A DNA stretch of 64,000 nucleotides from an uncultured Psychroserpens sp. (lineage in GTDB: Bacteria > Bacteroidota > Bacteroidia > Flavobacteriales > Flavobacteriaceae). The position numbers and the translations under genes are program-made. The stretch spans positions 428,946 through 492,945 of the forward strand of contig CANLEE010000001.1 of NCBI GenBank assembly GCA_947489585.1, given 5' to 3'. Under the pieces are notes generated by a model. The model was not told where the DNA came from. It ran no database searches and saw only the letters and a program-made list of their open reading frames with translations. Below, piece after piece: positions 24,611 to 35,300 of the stretch (position 1 is the stretch's first letter; each line of letters opens with the position of its first letter).

Positions 24611-26206
24611 ATGAGATTTTATGCGTTTTTAGTATTTGTTTTATCCTCTGTATTAATGGGCTTAAAAGCTCAAGAAGAGGCTAATTTACTTATTAGAGAT
24701 GGCGTAAATGCTATGGTAGAAAAGGATTACTCAAAATCTCTTAGACTACTAAACCAAGCTAAAGAAATATCCATTAAAAATCAATGGCATGAACAACAAT
24801 TTCTAGCGGTTAACAATATAGGTGCCAATCATTATAATATGCTAGATTATGGTAAGGCTTTGGAATATTATTTAGAGGCCTATACCATTGCCATTAAAGA
24901 CTTAGAACCTCAACAAGAGATGATTGTTCTAAATAATATTGCTATTCTCTACTCTAAAGAAGAAAATTTCGACAAATCTGAAGAGTATTTTTACAAGGCT
25001 TATGAAATTGCAAAAAAGAATAATGAAACTATAAGTTTAAGCATTTATGCTATTAACCTTGCATCTGTTGCAAATAAAAAGAATGAGCTTTCTAAAGCAA
25101 GGTCTTTTTTGGATGAGGCCATTAATTTATCACAAGAATCTCCCGATTTCTTATTGGAAGCTAAAGCCTTGTTAGTAGAAAATTATTTATTAAGAGATAA
25201 TACTGAAAGCTCAAAGAGATTAGCTTTTGAATTACTGCCGCAATTAAATGATGTTGCTAATTCAGAGCTTAAAAACAACTTATTATTATTGATTTCAGGT
25301 GCCTTTGAAAAAGAAAATCGTATAGAAGATGCCATTACTTATGCAGAAATGTCTGTTGAAGCTAGTATCACTTTAGAAAGTAAAATAAATGCTTTCGAAC
25401 GACTTTCTAACTTGTTAACCAAAAATGAATTCTATTTAGCAGCTTTAAACATAAAAGATTCATTAATTATAGCTAAAGAGGAATTAAATACCATAAATGA
25501 CGGTCAATTATTTGAAAGAAGTAAAGAAAAGTTTGAGATTGAAAACTACAGAAAAGAACTCAATGAGCAACGGCAGGAAATTGAAAAAGAAAGAAAGACT
25601 TTTTATTCTATTTTAGGTGCAGCTTTATTATTGATTCTTTTAGTTATTTGGGCTTTAAGAAACCAAATCTTAAAAAACAAACAACGGAAAATTCTTGAAA
25701 AAAGAAATCAAGAAATTCTGAATTTAGAATTAGAGAAAGAAAAAAATGAAAACCTCTTGCTCGAAAAACAATTGAAAAGTGAAATTGAGACTAAAAACAG
25801 AAAACTCTCAGCTAAGGCGCTTTTCTTATCTGATAGAAATAAACTTGTTACGACCATTATTTCTGAATTAGAAGCTAACAATACCTTAGAACATTCTTCA
25901 ACTATCAAACAACATATTAACAACTTAAAAAGCTATTTGAAAACAGATGAGGAATGGGACAGTTTCATTAAGCATTTTGAAGAAGTGAATCAAGGATTTT
26001 TAACTAATCTTAAAAGAGCACATGCTTCAATTAATGCCAACGATATTCGATTCATCTCTTATGTATATATGGACCTTTCTCCAAAGGAAATCGCAACCAT
26101 TTTTAACATCACTCCTGAAGCTTGCAGAAAACGTAAAGAGCGTATTTCAAAAAAACTCGGTTTAAATGAGAGTAACGATCTATACCACTATTTAGCTTCA
26201 TTATAG
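24611..26206 (+). CDS. TPR-repeat membrane protein with C-terminal LuxR-like helix-turn-helix
   Basis: A 531-residue regulator of a kind common in Bacteroidota. The signal or anchor sequence covers 1-20. TPR repeats span about 22-290 (NNIGANHYNMLDYGKALEYY is a clear unit). A coiled coil (300-328) leads to a membrane helix at about 332-348 (ILGAALLLILLVIWAL), then a long charged coiled coil (350-400). The C-terminal LuxR-type HTH sits at 475-531 (MDLSPKEIATIFNITPEACR). The layout suggests that the periplasmic TPR domain senses something and the cytoplasmic HTH binds DNA. Its targets are unknown; the GTCACACTAT repeats around the gene, and before the next gene, are candidates. Confidence 0.88.
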   Translation: MRFYAFLVFVLSSVLMGLKAQEEANLLIRDGVNAMVEKDYSKSLRLLNQAKEISIKNQWHEQQFLAVNNIGANHYNMLDYGKALEYYLEAYTIAIKDLEPQQEMIVLNNIAILYSKEENFDKSEEYFYKAYEIAKKNNETISLSIYAINLASVANKKNELSKARSFLDEAINLSQESPDFLLEAKALLVENYLLRDNTESSKRLAFELLPQLNDVANSELKNNLLLLISGAFEKENRIEDAITYAEMSVEASITLESKINAFERLSNLLTKNEFYLAALNIKDSLIIAKEELNTINDGQLFERSKEKFEIENYRKELNEQRQEIEKERKTFYSILGAALLLILLVIWALRNQILKNKQRKILEKRNQEILNLELEKEKNENLLLEKQLKSEIETKNRKLSAKALFLSDRNKLVTTIISELEANNTLEHSSTIKQHINNLKSYLKTDEEWDSFIKHFEEVNQGFLTNLKRAHASINANDIRFISYVYMDLSPKEIATIFNITPEACRKRKERISKKLGLNESNDLYHYLASL

Positions 26207-26212
26207 GCTATT

Positions 26213-26243
26213 GTCACACTATTTTAATAAAATGTCACACTAT
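26213..26243 (+). repeat. Two direct copies of GTCACACTAT 21 bp apart
   Basis: Copies at 26213-26222 and 26234-26243, each followed by TTT, are spaced by two helical turns in front of the T9SS propeller gene. A third copy lies at 24505-24514. The second copy forms the left arm of the hairpin terminator at 26235-26259, so part of the repetition may reflect the terminator. Confidence 0.4.
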
Positions 26244-26259
26244 TTCGGTGTGATTTTTT
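26235..26259 (+). terminator. Intrinsic terminator after the TPR-LuxR gene
   Basis: TCACAC (26235-26240), a seven-base loop, GTGTGA (26248-26253) and six T residues. It lies 29 bp after the stop of the regulator gene and separates it from the T9SS propeller gene. Confidence 0.75.
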
Positions 26260-26310
26260 GTTATACGATTTGGTTTTTAGAAAGATTTGCCAAAATCTAA
26301 ATTAATTACC

Positions 26311-28638
26311 ATGAAAACAACATTACAATCATTATTTACACTAGCACTAATTATGAGTTGCTCTATTAATTCCTTTGCTCAAATTAGCTATGAAGGAGGT
26401 AGTACATATGGAAGGTTAGACGATGTGACTTACGACCTTAATACAGAAAATACGTTATACGCAGTTACACTCGGAAACCATATCATGAAGTCTATTGACA
26501 ATGGTATCAATTGGGAAATCATCTATTCGTTTCCTGAAAGTGGTACTCAAATCAGTGACTTGAGAGTAATGGGGAATGATATCCTTAGCTTTTCTCTAAA
26601 AAACGCTGCTCAGAACACAAACAATACGATCTATTTTTTCGACCTAAACACTCAAGATATATCACAGCAGATCACAGCACCTGATCCAGGTTTATCAGAC
26701 CAACAATGGGTTGTATCTTATGATATTTACAATCAAGACTCAAACATTATTATGTTTGCTCAAGGCTATAATTATCAAAACATAAATTATGTAAAAGTGT
26801 TTTACACAATCAATGCAGGAACTACATGGTCTGAAGTTTATTTTAATACCAATTATGATTCTGTATTTGTCAATAAGGTTGCTATTAACCCAAGTAATCC
26901 TAACAGTTTATATATTTCGAGAACTTATGGACCAAATGGTGTTGATGGTGGTTTATTTGTTTCTACTGATGCTGGTGGATCATGGACTGAAAAATTAGCA
27001 GGCATTGTATTGAGTCCAATGACTTTTAATCCACAGAATGCCTCAGAAATGTTATTAGGAACGTCGTCATCGTTTGGTGGAGGAGATCAGAATCTATACC
27101 ACTCTTTAGATAATGGTGACACTTGGCAACCAATGGCGATAACATGGACCAATCTATACGACTGGGCAGATGACGACATCACTCGAATTGAATTTAATCC
27201 AACAGATGCCAATAAGATAATAGTACTAGATACCAATGAAATGATTATATCAAGTGATGGCGGTGCAACATGGACTAACCATATTTACCCGCTTAATGAT
27301 GACTTCACTGAAAATCCAGACGCTTATTTTTATGGACTTAATGTGTCTTTCAACCCTTTCAACAGTAACGAATTAATGGTCAATTCCAACTATCATCCTT
27401 TTAAATCAACTGATGGTGGTGTGACTTTAGAAAAATTAGAGAACCCTTTCTTTCTTTCTAATAAAGTAGCAGTCTCTGAAATTGGATCTGAAAATTTATA
27501 TTATGGTGTACAAGGTGGTTTAGTACATAAAGACATGACTACAAATTCGGAAACAGCTCATAATATTATACCAATCAACATTGGTAGTATTGGTAATGGA
27601 AATAAGTATTTTATAGATAGAACTATTGAAGGAAGAGTTTATAGTTTTACTAGTGGTGGTTTTGGTAATACATTACTCAATGTGAGTAATGAGTTTGGCG
27701 CAAATCCATTTCCTATTTACGGCGTACAATTTGACAACCTTCTTAGTACGACTACAGATCCATCAAATAACAGTATCGTTTGGGCGTCTTTTCAAAATTC
27801 AGGAACCTACAAAATTGATTTTTCAGATCCAATCAGTCCTACACCTACACAAATTACACTTCCAGAAAGTGGATTACATTGGTCAACAGCTTTTGATAGT
27901 CAGAATCCTAATACTGTATTTATTTCAGTTGGCACAAACTTTTACAAATCTTCAGATAATGGTACTACTTGGGAATTGAAGAGTGACGGAATTTCCTTAA
28001 CACCAAATAGCGATGTTATTTTAGATATTAAACAAAATCCAAATAATAATCAAGAAATCGTAATTGCAACGACTCAAGGTATATATAAGACAACCGATTT
28101 TGCTGAAAACTGGACACAAGTTTACATAGGTAATAATGTCACTTCAATTAAATATTCTTCTGGCACTAATCATCTTGCGGCTTCAATATATTCATCACCA
28201 ACAACTGAAGCTCAAATTTTAGTGAGTATAGATAATGCAGACACTTGGATTGAAATTCCTGTTCAAGCTATTGAAAATGTTGGCTCTCAGAGTATGGACT
28301 TTATTTTTGATGTTAATTCTGTTACAGTATATATAGCAACTCCTGATCTTGGAGTTATGAAATATACTATTAATACAGACACATTATCAACTCCAGATAA
28401 TGAATACAGTGAATTAGATATTAAAATGTATCCGAATCCTGCAAAGGATATTTTAAATATTCACATTCCAGTACATTTAAATATTGATAACGTGAGTATA
28501 TTTTCAGTAACAGGTCAAAAAGTCAATGACTATGAAACGCTTCAAAATATAAACGTGTCTTCCCTATCAACTGGGTTATACTTTGTACGTATCCAAAGTG
28601 GGAAAACAGTTTGGATAAAACGATTTAGTAAATTATAA
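26311..28638 (+). CDS. T9SS-exported beta-propeller (sortilin/BNR-like) protein
   Basis: A 775-residue secreted protein from the ATG at 26311; a TTG at 26287 would add eight residues before the signal peptide. The signal peptide is TLQSLFTLALIMSCSINSFAQ. The body has many blade repeats with the Asp-box pattern SxDxGxxW (KSIDNGINWEI, HSLDNGDTWQPM, ISSDGGATWTNH, KSSDNGTTWELK, ISVDNADTWIEI-like). This points to one or two propellers of the VPS10/sialidase-like type, without recognisable catalytic residues. The last 75 residues (IKMYPNPAKDILNIHIP to the C-terminal KRFSKL) are a type A T9SS sorting domain. It is probably surface-bound or released, with unknown ligand. Confidence 0.88.
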   Translation: MKTTLQSLFTLALIMSCSINSFAQISYEGGSTYGRLDDVTYDLNTENTLYAVTLGNHIMKSIDNGINWEIIYSFPESGTQISDLRVMGNDILSFSLKNAAQNTNNTIYFFDLNTQDISQQITAPDPGLSDQQWVVSYDIYNQDSNIIMFAQGYNYQNINYVKVFYTINAGTTWSEVYFNTNYDSVFVNKVAINPSNPNSLYISRTYGPNGVDGGLFVSTDAGGSWTEKLAGIVLSPMTFNPQNASEMLLGTSSSFGGGDQNLYHSLDNGDTWQPMAITWTNLYDWADDDITRIEFNPTDANKIIVLDTNEMIISSDGGATWTNHIYPLNDDFTENPDAYFYGLNVSFNPFNSNELMVNSNYHPFKSTDGGVTLEKLENPFFLSNKVAVSEIGSENLYYGVQGGLVHKDMTTNSETAHNIIPINIGSIGNGNKYFIDRTIEGRVYSFTSGGFGNTLLNVSNEFGANPFPIYGVQFDNLLSTTTDPSNNSIVWASFQNSGTYKIDFSDPISPTPTQITLPESGLHWSTAFDSQNPNTVFISVGTNFYKSSDNGTTWELKSDGISLTPNSDVILDIKQNPNNNQEIVIATTQGIYKTTDFAENWTQVYIGNNVTSIKYSSGTNHLAASIYSSPTTEAQILVSIDNADTWIEIPVQAIENVGSQSMDFIFDVNSVTVYIATPDLGVMKYTINTDTLSTPDNEYSELDIKMYPNPAKDILNIHIPVHLNIDNVSIFSVTGQKVNDYETLQNINVSSLSTGLYFVRIQSGKTVWIKRFSKL

Positions 28639-28669
28639 TATCATAGATAATCCCTCTATTTTATTTCAG

Positions 28670-28697
28670 CAGGCACCATAAATATGGTGCCTGTTTT
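28670..28697 (+). terminator. Intrinsic terminator after the T9SS protein gene
   Basis: CAGGCACCAT (28670-28679), loop AAAT, ATGGTGCCTG (28684-28693), then TTTT. A perfect 10-bp GC-rich stem in a very AT-rich region, 32 bp after the stop codon. Confidence 0.88.
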
Positions 28698-28833
28698 GTA
28701 TTTATCTTATCTAATAAATTATTAGGATTCGATTTTCCAATAGGATAACATCAAATATTGAAGTAAATTTAAATCCTCTATTAGAATTATTTCTAGTAAT
28801 CAAACGTTTTAAAAGAATAAAATCATAATCTCA

Positions 28834-29565
28834 ATGATGAAAAAAAATACATTTATTGCTTTTTTTACTATTGTATTAGTATTAGTATCACATGATAGTT
28901 TTGCTCAAGATGACGATTTAGATATTAAAAAAAATCACATTAGCATTGACCCTATACTTCCACTTTTTGGAACATTTCAAATACATTATGAACGTAGTTT
29001 AGGAGCTAATACATCTTTAGGTTTGTCTTTTGGACACAAAGGATCTTCAGGTGTATTTGAAGTTACACAAATAAGTTTTGATCGCTTTGATTCTAATGAC
29101 TTGAATTTTTCTGGATTTAAAGTAATCCCAGAATTTAGATGGTATTTTCAAAAAAGCAAATCAGGTCTAAACGGTCTTTTCTTAGGTGCCTACTTTAAAT
29201 ACCAAGATGCAAGTGCCGATTTAGGAGGTATTTATACATCTAGAGAGGGAGACGTTAGTAACATCTTAATTGATGCAAACTTAAAATCTTCTGTTTTCGG
29301 AATTGAACTTGGATATAAATGGCAGCTAAAAAAAGGATTCTTTATTGACCTGATTTTTGCAGGTCCTGGTTTTAGTACTAATAAAATTACCTTAACAGAA
29401 GTGAGTGCTGTACCTCAAGCTTTTTATGATGATTTATCTGAAGCGTTGCAAGATATAGGTATCATAGATTTTATTGATCCCGATTTTAGAGTTGATGGTA
29501 ATCAAGAAACTAAAATTACACTTCCTGCTTGGCGTTATGGAATAAAATTAGGATACTCGTTTTAA
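28834..29565 (+). CDS. Outer-membrane beta-barrel protein (DUF3575-like)
   Basis: A 243-residue exported protein with signal peptide 1-24 (IAFFTIVLVLVSHDSFAQ). The mature part opens HISIDPILPLFGTFQIHYER, the typical first strands of DUF3575-type small barrels. It then has amphipathic strands (KVIPEFRWYFQ, FLGAYFKYQDA, SVFGIELGYKWQL) and ends WRYGIKLGYSF with an aromatic last residue, as outer-membrane proteins do. The ligand and role are unknown. The gene stands alone between a terminator upstream and a convergent lipoprotein gene 9 bp downstream. Confidence 0.75.
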   Translation: MMKKNTFIAFFTIVLVLVSHDSFAQDDDLDIKKNHISIDPILPLFGTFQIHYERSLGANTSLGLSFGHKGSSGVFEVTQISFDRFDSNDLNFSGFKVIPEFRWYFQKSKSGLNGLFLGAYFKYQDASADLGGIYTSREGDVSNILIDANLKSSVFGIELGYKWQLKKGFFIDLIFAGPGFSTNKITLTEVSAVPQAFYDDLSEALQDIGIIDFIDPDFRVDGNQETKITLPAWRYGIKLGYSF

Positions 29566-29574
29566 AATTGACGT

Positions 29575-30225
29575 CTATTTTGAAATAATTATCTCGTCTT
29601 TGATAATTTGACCAACCATTTCCCTTGAAAAGGTTAAAGCTGCAGATTGCAGCGAAGATGGGTCTATCAAAGCAGATTCACCTGTCCACACCCAAGTTTC
29701 CTGTCCTTCTACTAATTCTCCTTTTAAGTTATATAAAACCGCTTCAATAACATATGATTTTGTTGGCACATAATATCCTGGTTCATTAACGGTAACATAA
29801 CGTCTGTAGATATGCTTTCCTACTCTAAAATAGCCAGCAGGTATACTATAACTCTCCCCTTTTTGATAGCGATGACCATCATTAGTGCTGATTAAACTCA
29901 TGGTAATAATACCATCCAGATTATTCTCTTTAATTATTTTTATCAGGTTTGCTGGTTGCTGATCCTTTTCACTCATATTTTGAGGAAACATATCTATACC
30001 TTGAACCGCATTAATCCCATTATCTTTAAATAAATTAACAGCCGTTCTTTCAAATGCCAATCTAGATGTTAAATCCTTACTAATACCTACAACAGCTATT
30101 TTAGAATACGTTTTATCCTTGTAACCGTCTTTAACAAAACTAGATGACAACCTTGGAGCACAACTAAAAATCAAAAAGGAAATAGATAAAAAAAGGAAAA
30201 TATTTTTTAGAGATAAAGTTTTCAT
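29575..30225 (-). CDS. Predicted lipoprotein, unknown function
   Basis: A 216-residue protein with signal peptide and lipobox (LSISFLIFSCAP, Cys at 22). The mature part has an alternating pattern (SKIAVVGISKDLTSR; NLDGIITMSLIST; YVIEAVLYNLKGELV), like the CsgG/LpoB-type lipoprotein fold, with a Tyr-rich middle section (YSIPAGYFRVGKHIYRRYV). I do not recognise a family with confidence. It is divergent from an HtrA-like protease gene 115 bp away, and convergent with the barrel gene. Confidence 0.6.
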   Translation of the reverse strand: MKTLSLKNIFLFLSISFLIFSCAPRLSSSFVKDGYKDKTYSKIAVVGISKDLTSRLAFERTAVNLFKDNGINAVQGIDMFPQNMSEKDQQPANLIKIIKENNLDGIITMSLISTNDGHRYQKGESYSIPAGYFRVGKHIYRRYVTVNEPGYYVPTKSYVIEAVLYNLKGELVEGQETWVWTGESALIDPSSLQSAALTFSREMVGQIIKDEIIISK

Positions 30226-30252
30226 AACTGAATTAGAAATTAAAATTGAACA

Positions 30253-30276
30253 TTTTCAGCTCAATTATACTGAAAA
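30253..30276. promoter_or_regulatory. Inverted repeat between divergent lipoprotein and protease genes
   Basis: TTTTCAG (30253-30259) and CTGAAAA (30270-30276) with a 10-bp spacer, in the 115-bp divergent intergenic region. It could be an operator shared by both genes; this is position-based inference only. Confidence 0.3.
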
Positions 30277-30340
30277 AATAGTCTAACTTAGACCTATATA
30301 AAGATACGTATTCTTTATCAAAAAAAGAGTTTATTATCCT

Positions 30341-31357
30341 ATGAAAAGCATATTGACTAGTATCATAATTTTATTCAGTTTTGGCCTTAATGCTCAAGAT
30401 CTTTCAAAAATCTACGAACAAGTAAGTCCTGCTGTAGTGGCCATTTTTACTCAAGAAAACACCATCACAACTAACCAGACAAATACTTCGCAAAAAGTAA
30501 GCACAAGTGGTTTAGGTTCTGGTTTTATGATTTCAGACAAATTAATAATTACTGCTGCTCATGTCGTTAGAGTACCTGAATCGTTGGTTGTACAATTTTC
30601 AGATGGTGAAACTATCAGAGCAAAAGTAATATCATCATATAATAGTGCAGATATAGCGCTAATCAAATTGATAAGACCAAAGCTTAATGCTGTTACGGTT
30701 TCTTTTGGAGATTCTGACAAAGTGAAAATTGGGCACCAAGTATTTGTCATAGGCGTTCCTCTTGGTGTAGGTTTTTCATTATCATCTGGATACGTTAGTG
30801 CATTTAAAAAACAAAAATCGGGAAAAAACCCATTTACTAGTACAGAATTTATTCAAACAGATGCTGCTATTAATCAAGGTAATTCTGGTGGTCCTATGTT
30901 TAATTTACAAGGCGAAGTTATAGGTGTTGTAAGTCATATAAAATCAAATTCTGGAGGCTCTGACGGGATTGGTTATGCGTCAAGTTCAAACTTAGTGGCT
31001 AAATTATTATTGAATAATAAAATACCTTGGTTTGGAGCCGAGTTTTACACCCTCACAGGTAAAGAAGCCAAGCTCTTTAATTTGCCTCAAAAAAGCGGAC
31101 TCTTAGTACAGCGCGTAGCATCTTTAAGTATTTTTGATGATATGGGAGTAAAAGGAGGTGATATTGAGATTGCTATTGGGTTAAAGAAAATAATTGCAGG
31201 AGGTGATATTATATTAGCCTTTAATGATATACAGTTTGAATTAACTGACGATACTTTAATTAAACTCGCTGAGTTTGCGCAAAATTTATCAAATGATGAC
31301 ACCTTCGAAATTACGGTTCTAAGGTCGGGCGAAATTATTACTTTAAAACATCAATAG
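30341..31357 (+). CDS. HtrA/DegP-like S1C serine protease with one PDZ domain
   Basis: A 338-residue exported protease with signal peptide 1-18. The trypsin-like triad is complete: His74 in LIITAAHVV, Asp104 in NSADIALIKL and Ser182 in NQGNSGGPMF. Residues from about 225 form a single PDZ-like domain (SGLLVQRVASLSIFDDMGVK, GGDIILAFND). Members of this family cut or refold damaged envelope proteins. A single PDZ domain makes it closer to DegS-like or short HtrA enzymes than to two-PDZ DegP. It lies 53 bp before a universal stress protein gene on the same strand, so stress-linked expression is plausible. Confidence 0.92.
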   Translation: MKSILTSIIILFSFGLNAQDLSKIYEQVSPAVVAIFTQENTITTNQTNTSQKVSTSGLGSGFMISDKLIITAAHVVRVPESLVVQFSDGETIRAKVISSYNSADIALIKLIRPKLNAVTVSFGDSDKVKIGHQVFVIGVPLGVGFSLSSGYVSAFKKQKSGKNPFTSTEFIQTDAAINQGNSGGPMFNLQGEVIGVVSHIKSNSGGSDGIGYASSSNLVAKLLLNNKIPWFGAEFYTLTGKEAKLFNLPQKSGLLVQRVASLSIFDDMGVKGGDIEIAIGLKKIIAGGDIILAFNDIQFELTDDTLIKLAEFAQNLSNDDTFEITVLRSGEIITLKHQ

Positions 31358-31410
31358 CTCGTAAAATTTCTTCGATTTTCATACATTTACATCTAACGAA
31401 AACAAACACT

Positions 31411-32241
31411 ATGAAAAAAATAATCCTACCTGTAGACTTTTCGAAGCATTCAGAATATGCATTGGAGACTGCTGCTGCTCTTGCAAAAAAACACAGCGCG
31501 CAACTTATCGTTATGAATATGTTGGAATTATCAGAATCTATATTTTCAGAATCGAGCTCTGATAGACAAGAAGAAATGTTATTTATGTTAGCTTCAGCAA
31601 ACAAAACATTTGAAAGTTTTCTTGATAAAGAGTATTTGAAAGGCATAGACGTACTTCCAATGATTAAGCATCATAAAGTGTTTAAAGAGGTTGACACTGT
31701 TGCAAAACAAGAAGGTGCAGACTTAATTATCATGGGATCAAGAGGTCATAGTTTACATGATGGTATCTTCACAGGATCTAATACTGAAAAAGTTGTAAGA
31801 CATAGTGAAACACCAGTCCTAGTTGTTAAAGGGAGTAATACTAATATTGATTTTGATACTATTGTATTAGCAACAGATTTTTCTGAAGAAAGTGTCTCAG
31901 CATTTAAAAAGGCCTCTAACTTATTGAACACTTTAGGAAACAAAGTCACACTGTTGCATGTAAACACACCTCATAACGGCTTCAGAAGTACTGACGAAAT
32001 TGAAGCTAAAGCTAATGAATTCTTAGAAAAAGCTGATGCAAAAAACTGGAAAGAAAACATTAAATACGCCTCTGACTACTCTGTTGAAGATGGGGTTTTA
32101 AATCACTCTAAGAGAACTGGAGCCCAGTTATTAGCAATGACAACCCATGGTAAAACAGGTTTAAGTCACTTCTTTGGAGGTAGTATAGCTGAAGATGTGG
32201 TTAATCATGCTAAACTTCCAGTTATTACTTTTAAGTTATAA
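31411..32241 (+). CDS. Universal stress protein, tandem UspA domains
   Basis: A 276-residue cytoplasmic protein made of two UspA domains. Domain 1 begins KKIILPVDFSKHSEYALE and holds the nucleotide-binding signature GSRGHSLHDGIFTGSNTEKV. Domain 2 begins DTIVLATDFSEESVSAF and ends with a matching TTHGKTGLSHFFGGSIAEDV. Both keep the G-2x-G-9x-G-(S/T) pattern, so both may bind ATP. Such tandem proteins are induced by starvation, oxidative or envelope stress, but the direct action is unknown. A strong terminator follows. Confidence 0.95.
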   Translation: MKKIILPVDFSKHSEYALETAAALAKKHSAQLIVMNMLELSESIFSESSSDRQEEMLFMLASANKTFESFLDKEYLKGIDVLPMIKHHKVFKEVDTVAKQEGADLIIMGSRGHSLHDGIFTGSNTEKVVRHSETPVLVVKGSNTNIDFDTIVLATDFSEESVSAFKKASNLLNTLGNKVTLLHVNTPHNGFRSTDEIEAKANEFLEKADAKNWKENIKYASDYSVEDGVLNHSKRTGAQLLAMTTHGKTGLSHFFGGSIAEDVVNHAKLPVITFKL

Positions 32242-32264
32242 CCGCAAGCATATCTGAATTCTAT

Positions 32265-32298
32265 AAAAAAACCTAAACTTAAGTTTAGGTTTTTTTTA
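32265..32298. terminator. Bidirectional terminator between convergent genes
   Basis: ACCTAAAC (32271-32278), loop TTAA, GTTTAGGT (32283-32290), flanked by a 6-base A-run and a 7-base T-run. The symmetry lets it end transcription of the stress protein gene (+) and of the metallophosphatase gene (-). Confidence 0.88.
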
Positions 32299-32322
32299 TA
32301 ATTTTTACATCAAAATTATCTC

Positions 32323-35300
32323 TTAAAACCCAAAACCTAATCTAAATGCCAATCGTAAGCCATCATCACTATTAAATGCTGAAATATTAGCATTCATCAT
32401 ATTAGCCATATTTACAAAGAAACCGCCTCCAACAGACGTATTCCAATCATCTTTGTTAAAAGCATTATCAAAAACTAAGTCATCATCAATCCAAACACGA
32501 CCATAATCAACACCTCCAAAAACACCAAGGCTTATTGGCAATAATCCCGTTTTTAAATTCATAAAATTCCATCGCACATCTGTAGATTGCGCAAAGGCAG
32601 TTTTACCTGTAAAACGCTCATTTCTATAACCACGCAATCCCGAATTAGCGCCTAAAGTAGCTGCTTGGTAAAACTCGAAATCATCACCCAAATTAAGATG
32701 ACCTCTTAAATTCGTTGCTAATACTAGTTGCCCGCTAGGAATTAGCTTATAATCAAATCCTAAGGAAGGTAATAGATAAGCAAATCCTTTGCTCGTAGAT
32801 ACATTATTTTTATAACCTGCTTGCAAGCTTAATTGTAAGCCTAATGTTGGAAAAGCGTCATTATCTTTGTTCTCAAAATGATATGCTGCATCTACACCAT
32901 AGAAATCTTGCTTATCAAATACAGTTAAAAGGTCAGTATTAGTACTAAGACCAACAATATCATCTAAAAATCGTCCTGCGGTGCGATCTACCTCATTAGA
33001 CTCATAAAACACACCGACTTTAAAACGACTTCCTAAATCACCTCTCCAAATTAAAGATGGCATGGCTTTAAAGGTTCTAATTTTCACACGGTTATAATCT
33101 AAATCTGTATCAAATCCGTCATCTTCATCGGCTTCCGGATTAGGCGTACTATTACCAAATCCGAAGAAATTTACAGCATAATTTGGACTATTAAAATGTA
33201 CATCAAAGCCTAAATTTGCTTGACCAAAAACATTGGCAAATTCGCCATTATAATTCAAATCAAAACCTTGTGTAGCAAAATAGTATGCAGCAGAAATTGC
33301 ATGTTGCGACGTAAATGGATTACGTTCAAAACCATAAGCTGTGTACGTATTACTAACACCTATTTTAAAACCATCATCTGGGTTTGCACCTAGAGTTGGA
33401 ATTAGCTGGTTGGTATTATTTTTTAATTTTTTATAATCGTATACATTCGTTTCATAATCATCTCTTAATCGCAGTTTTGCCTTTTTAGCTTGAGCGACAT
33501 CATTATCTTTACTTTTATAATCATAAATCGTTATTTTACCACCATCAGGAACGATATAGGTGTCATTATTTTGACCTCCAATTAATCGAATTCTAATTTT
33601 GTTATTCTTACCCTTAACTTCAAACACATCATCGTCGTCTAAACCGTATACCCATATTTCTTTGGTATGTGCTTTATTATAAATACGCTCATGAAACACA
33701 TCGTCTTTCTCTCCTTTTTTAATACGTTGTCCCAGTATTTTTACTTCTCCATTAGATAAACATTCAATGGTAAAATAATCATCTTTATTAGTTCCTTTCA
33801 CTACCGCAAAGGTATTGACCAATTCAAAATATCGATCTGAAATCGCTTGAAGATTACTACGTCTTGCTTTTAATTTTCGTTTGATCTCATCTAGGCTTTC
33901 ATCACGTACCTCTTCTGGAAAGTTCAAAAACGCGTCTTCAATTACCGCATCTGTTATACCATTTTGAATCGCTTTGACTTGAGCATCCCAAACTGACTTT
34001 TCAGACATTTGAATAAGTTCCATATCTAGAGGATAAGGTTCCACATTAACGCCTTTAACATCCACCAAATCATCGTCATATTTTCTAAGTAATCTTGCGG
34101 TTGGCATAACTGCTACAGCTGCGCTTAACAAGGCACCATCAGACATGATTGAAAAGGCTTGATCTCTATCTCGAGGCAATGGTCGATATAACTTTTTGCC
34201 ATTCTCTTTAAACTCTATCCAACGCCATTGGTCTTGGTGTCTATCCCAATCACCAATAAGCATATCAAATAAACGAGCTCGAATATAAGCTGCTTCATCT
34301 ATAACGATATCTTCATCCCCATGAATTTTTTTCATCATATCGTCAGTACTAATAATTTCATCTTGAAACCCAAAACTTGCTAAATCACTATGACCTTCAG
34401 AGGTATGCTCTTCAATCATATACAATTCATCTCCAAATTCGTCATTGTAATGACCTAATGCGTTTTGTTTTGGGATATAATAGAGTACAGGGTTTGTATG
34501 GTAAATACCAACGGCATCAGACAGCGTTCCAATTGCAAAAGGCGCATAAGGATGTGCTCCTGCAAAAATATCAAGGATTAAATCTTCAGTACCTGTATCA
34601 TCAAACTGCCCTTCAATATATTGATCTTTAAACATCACAGCTTGCAAGTACTGTACGGCATTTTTTCGTAACGCTCTCATGACATACTGAGCGCCATTTT
34701 TATCTTCTAGACGTAGAGATTTAGATTGATTCCCTCCACCTTTCCTAACAACTTTCAGGCCTCCATACATCGTATCTAAGCTAACCGTTGGTGCTGTCAC
34801 TTTTGTGCTGAATAACTTTCTGTAACGTTCTCCCCAAAGAAATTTATAAGTTCCTGATTTATTGGTTTCTTCCTCAGTGTAAATTGATGCTGTTTTTTCT
34901 TTTGGAAAACTATCTGGATAAGTCGCTACTATTTTTTTTACGTCTTGTTGAAGTACTTCAGTTTGAAACACGATATTATTATCATCAACAGAATAAAAAC
35001 GCACATGTGATGATCCATCTGTAAATACATCAAGTCTGGCGTAACCTGGTGTTCCATATGAAAATTGCCCACCTCCTACATTACGTGTAGCAGACACTTT
35101 AGAGCCAGAACCACTAACAATTTGTCGCAGATTATCTTCAACGATATATTGTAAACTATGTTCATGTCCAGAAACAAAAACTACTTTTTTATTTTCTTGT
35201 GATATCGTTACTAATCGCTTTTTGAATTCATTATAGCGTTTGTGTTGTAAATCGACATTTGCAACACCACTCGTTTTTCTAATAACATTTTTTAATGTTC

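Noticed and set aside
28801..28810. CAAACGTTTT, resembling a LacI operator core, before the barrel gene
   Set aside because: Only the 8-bp core is symmetric, it is far from the LacI gene, and the target has no link to glucan use.
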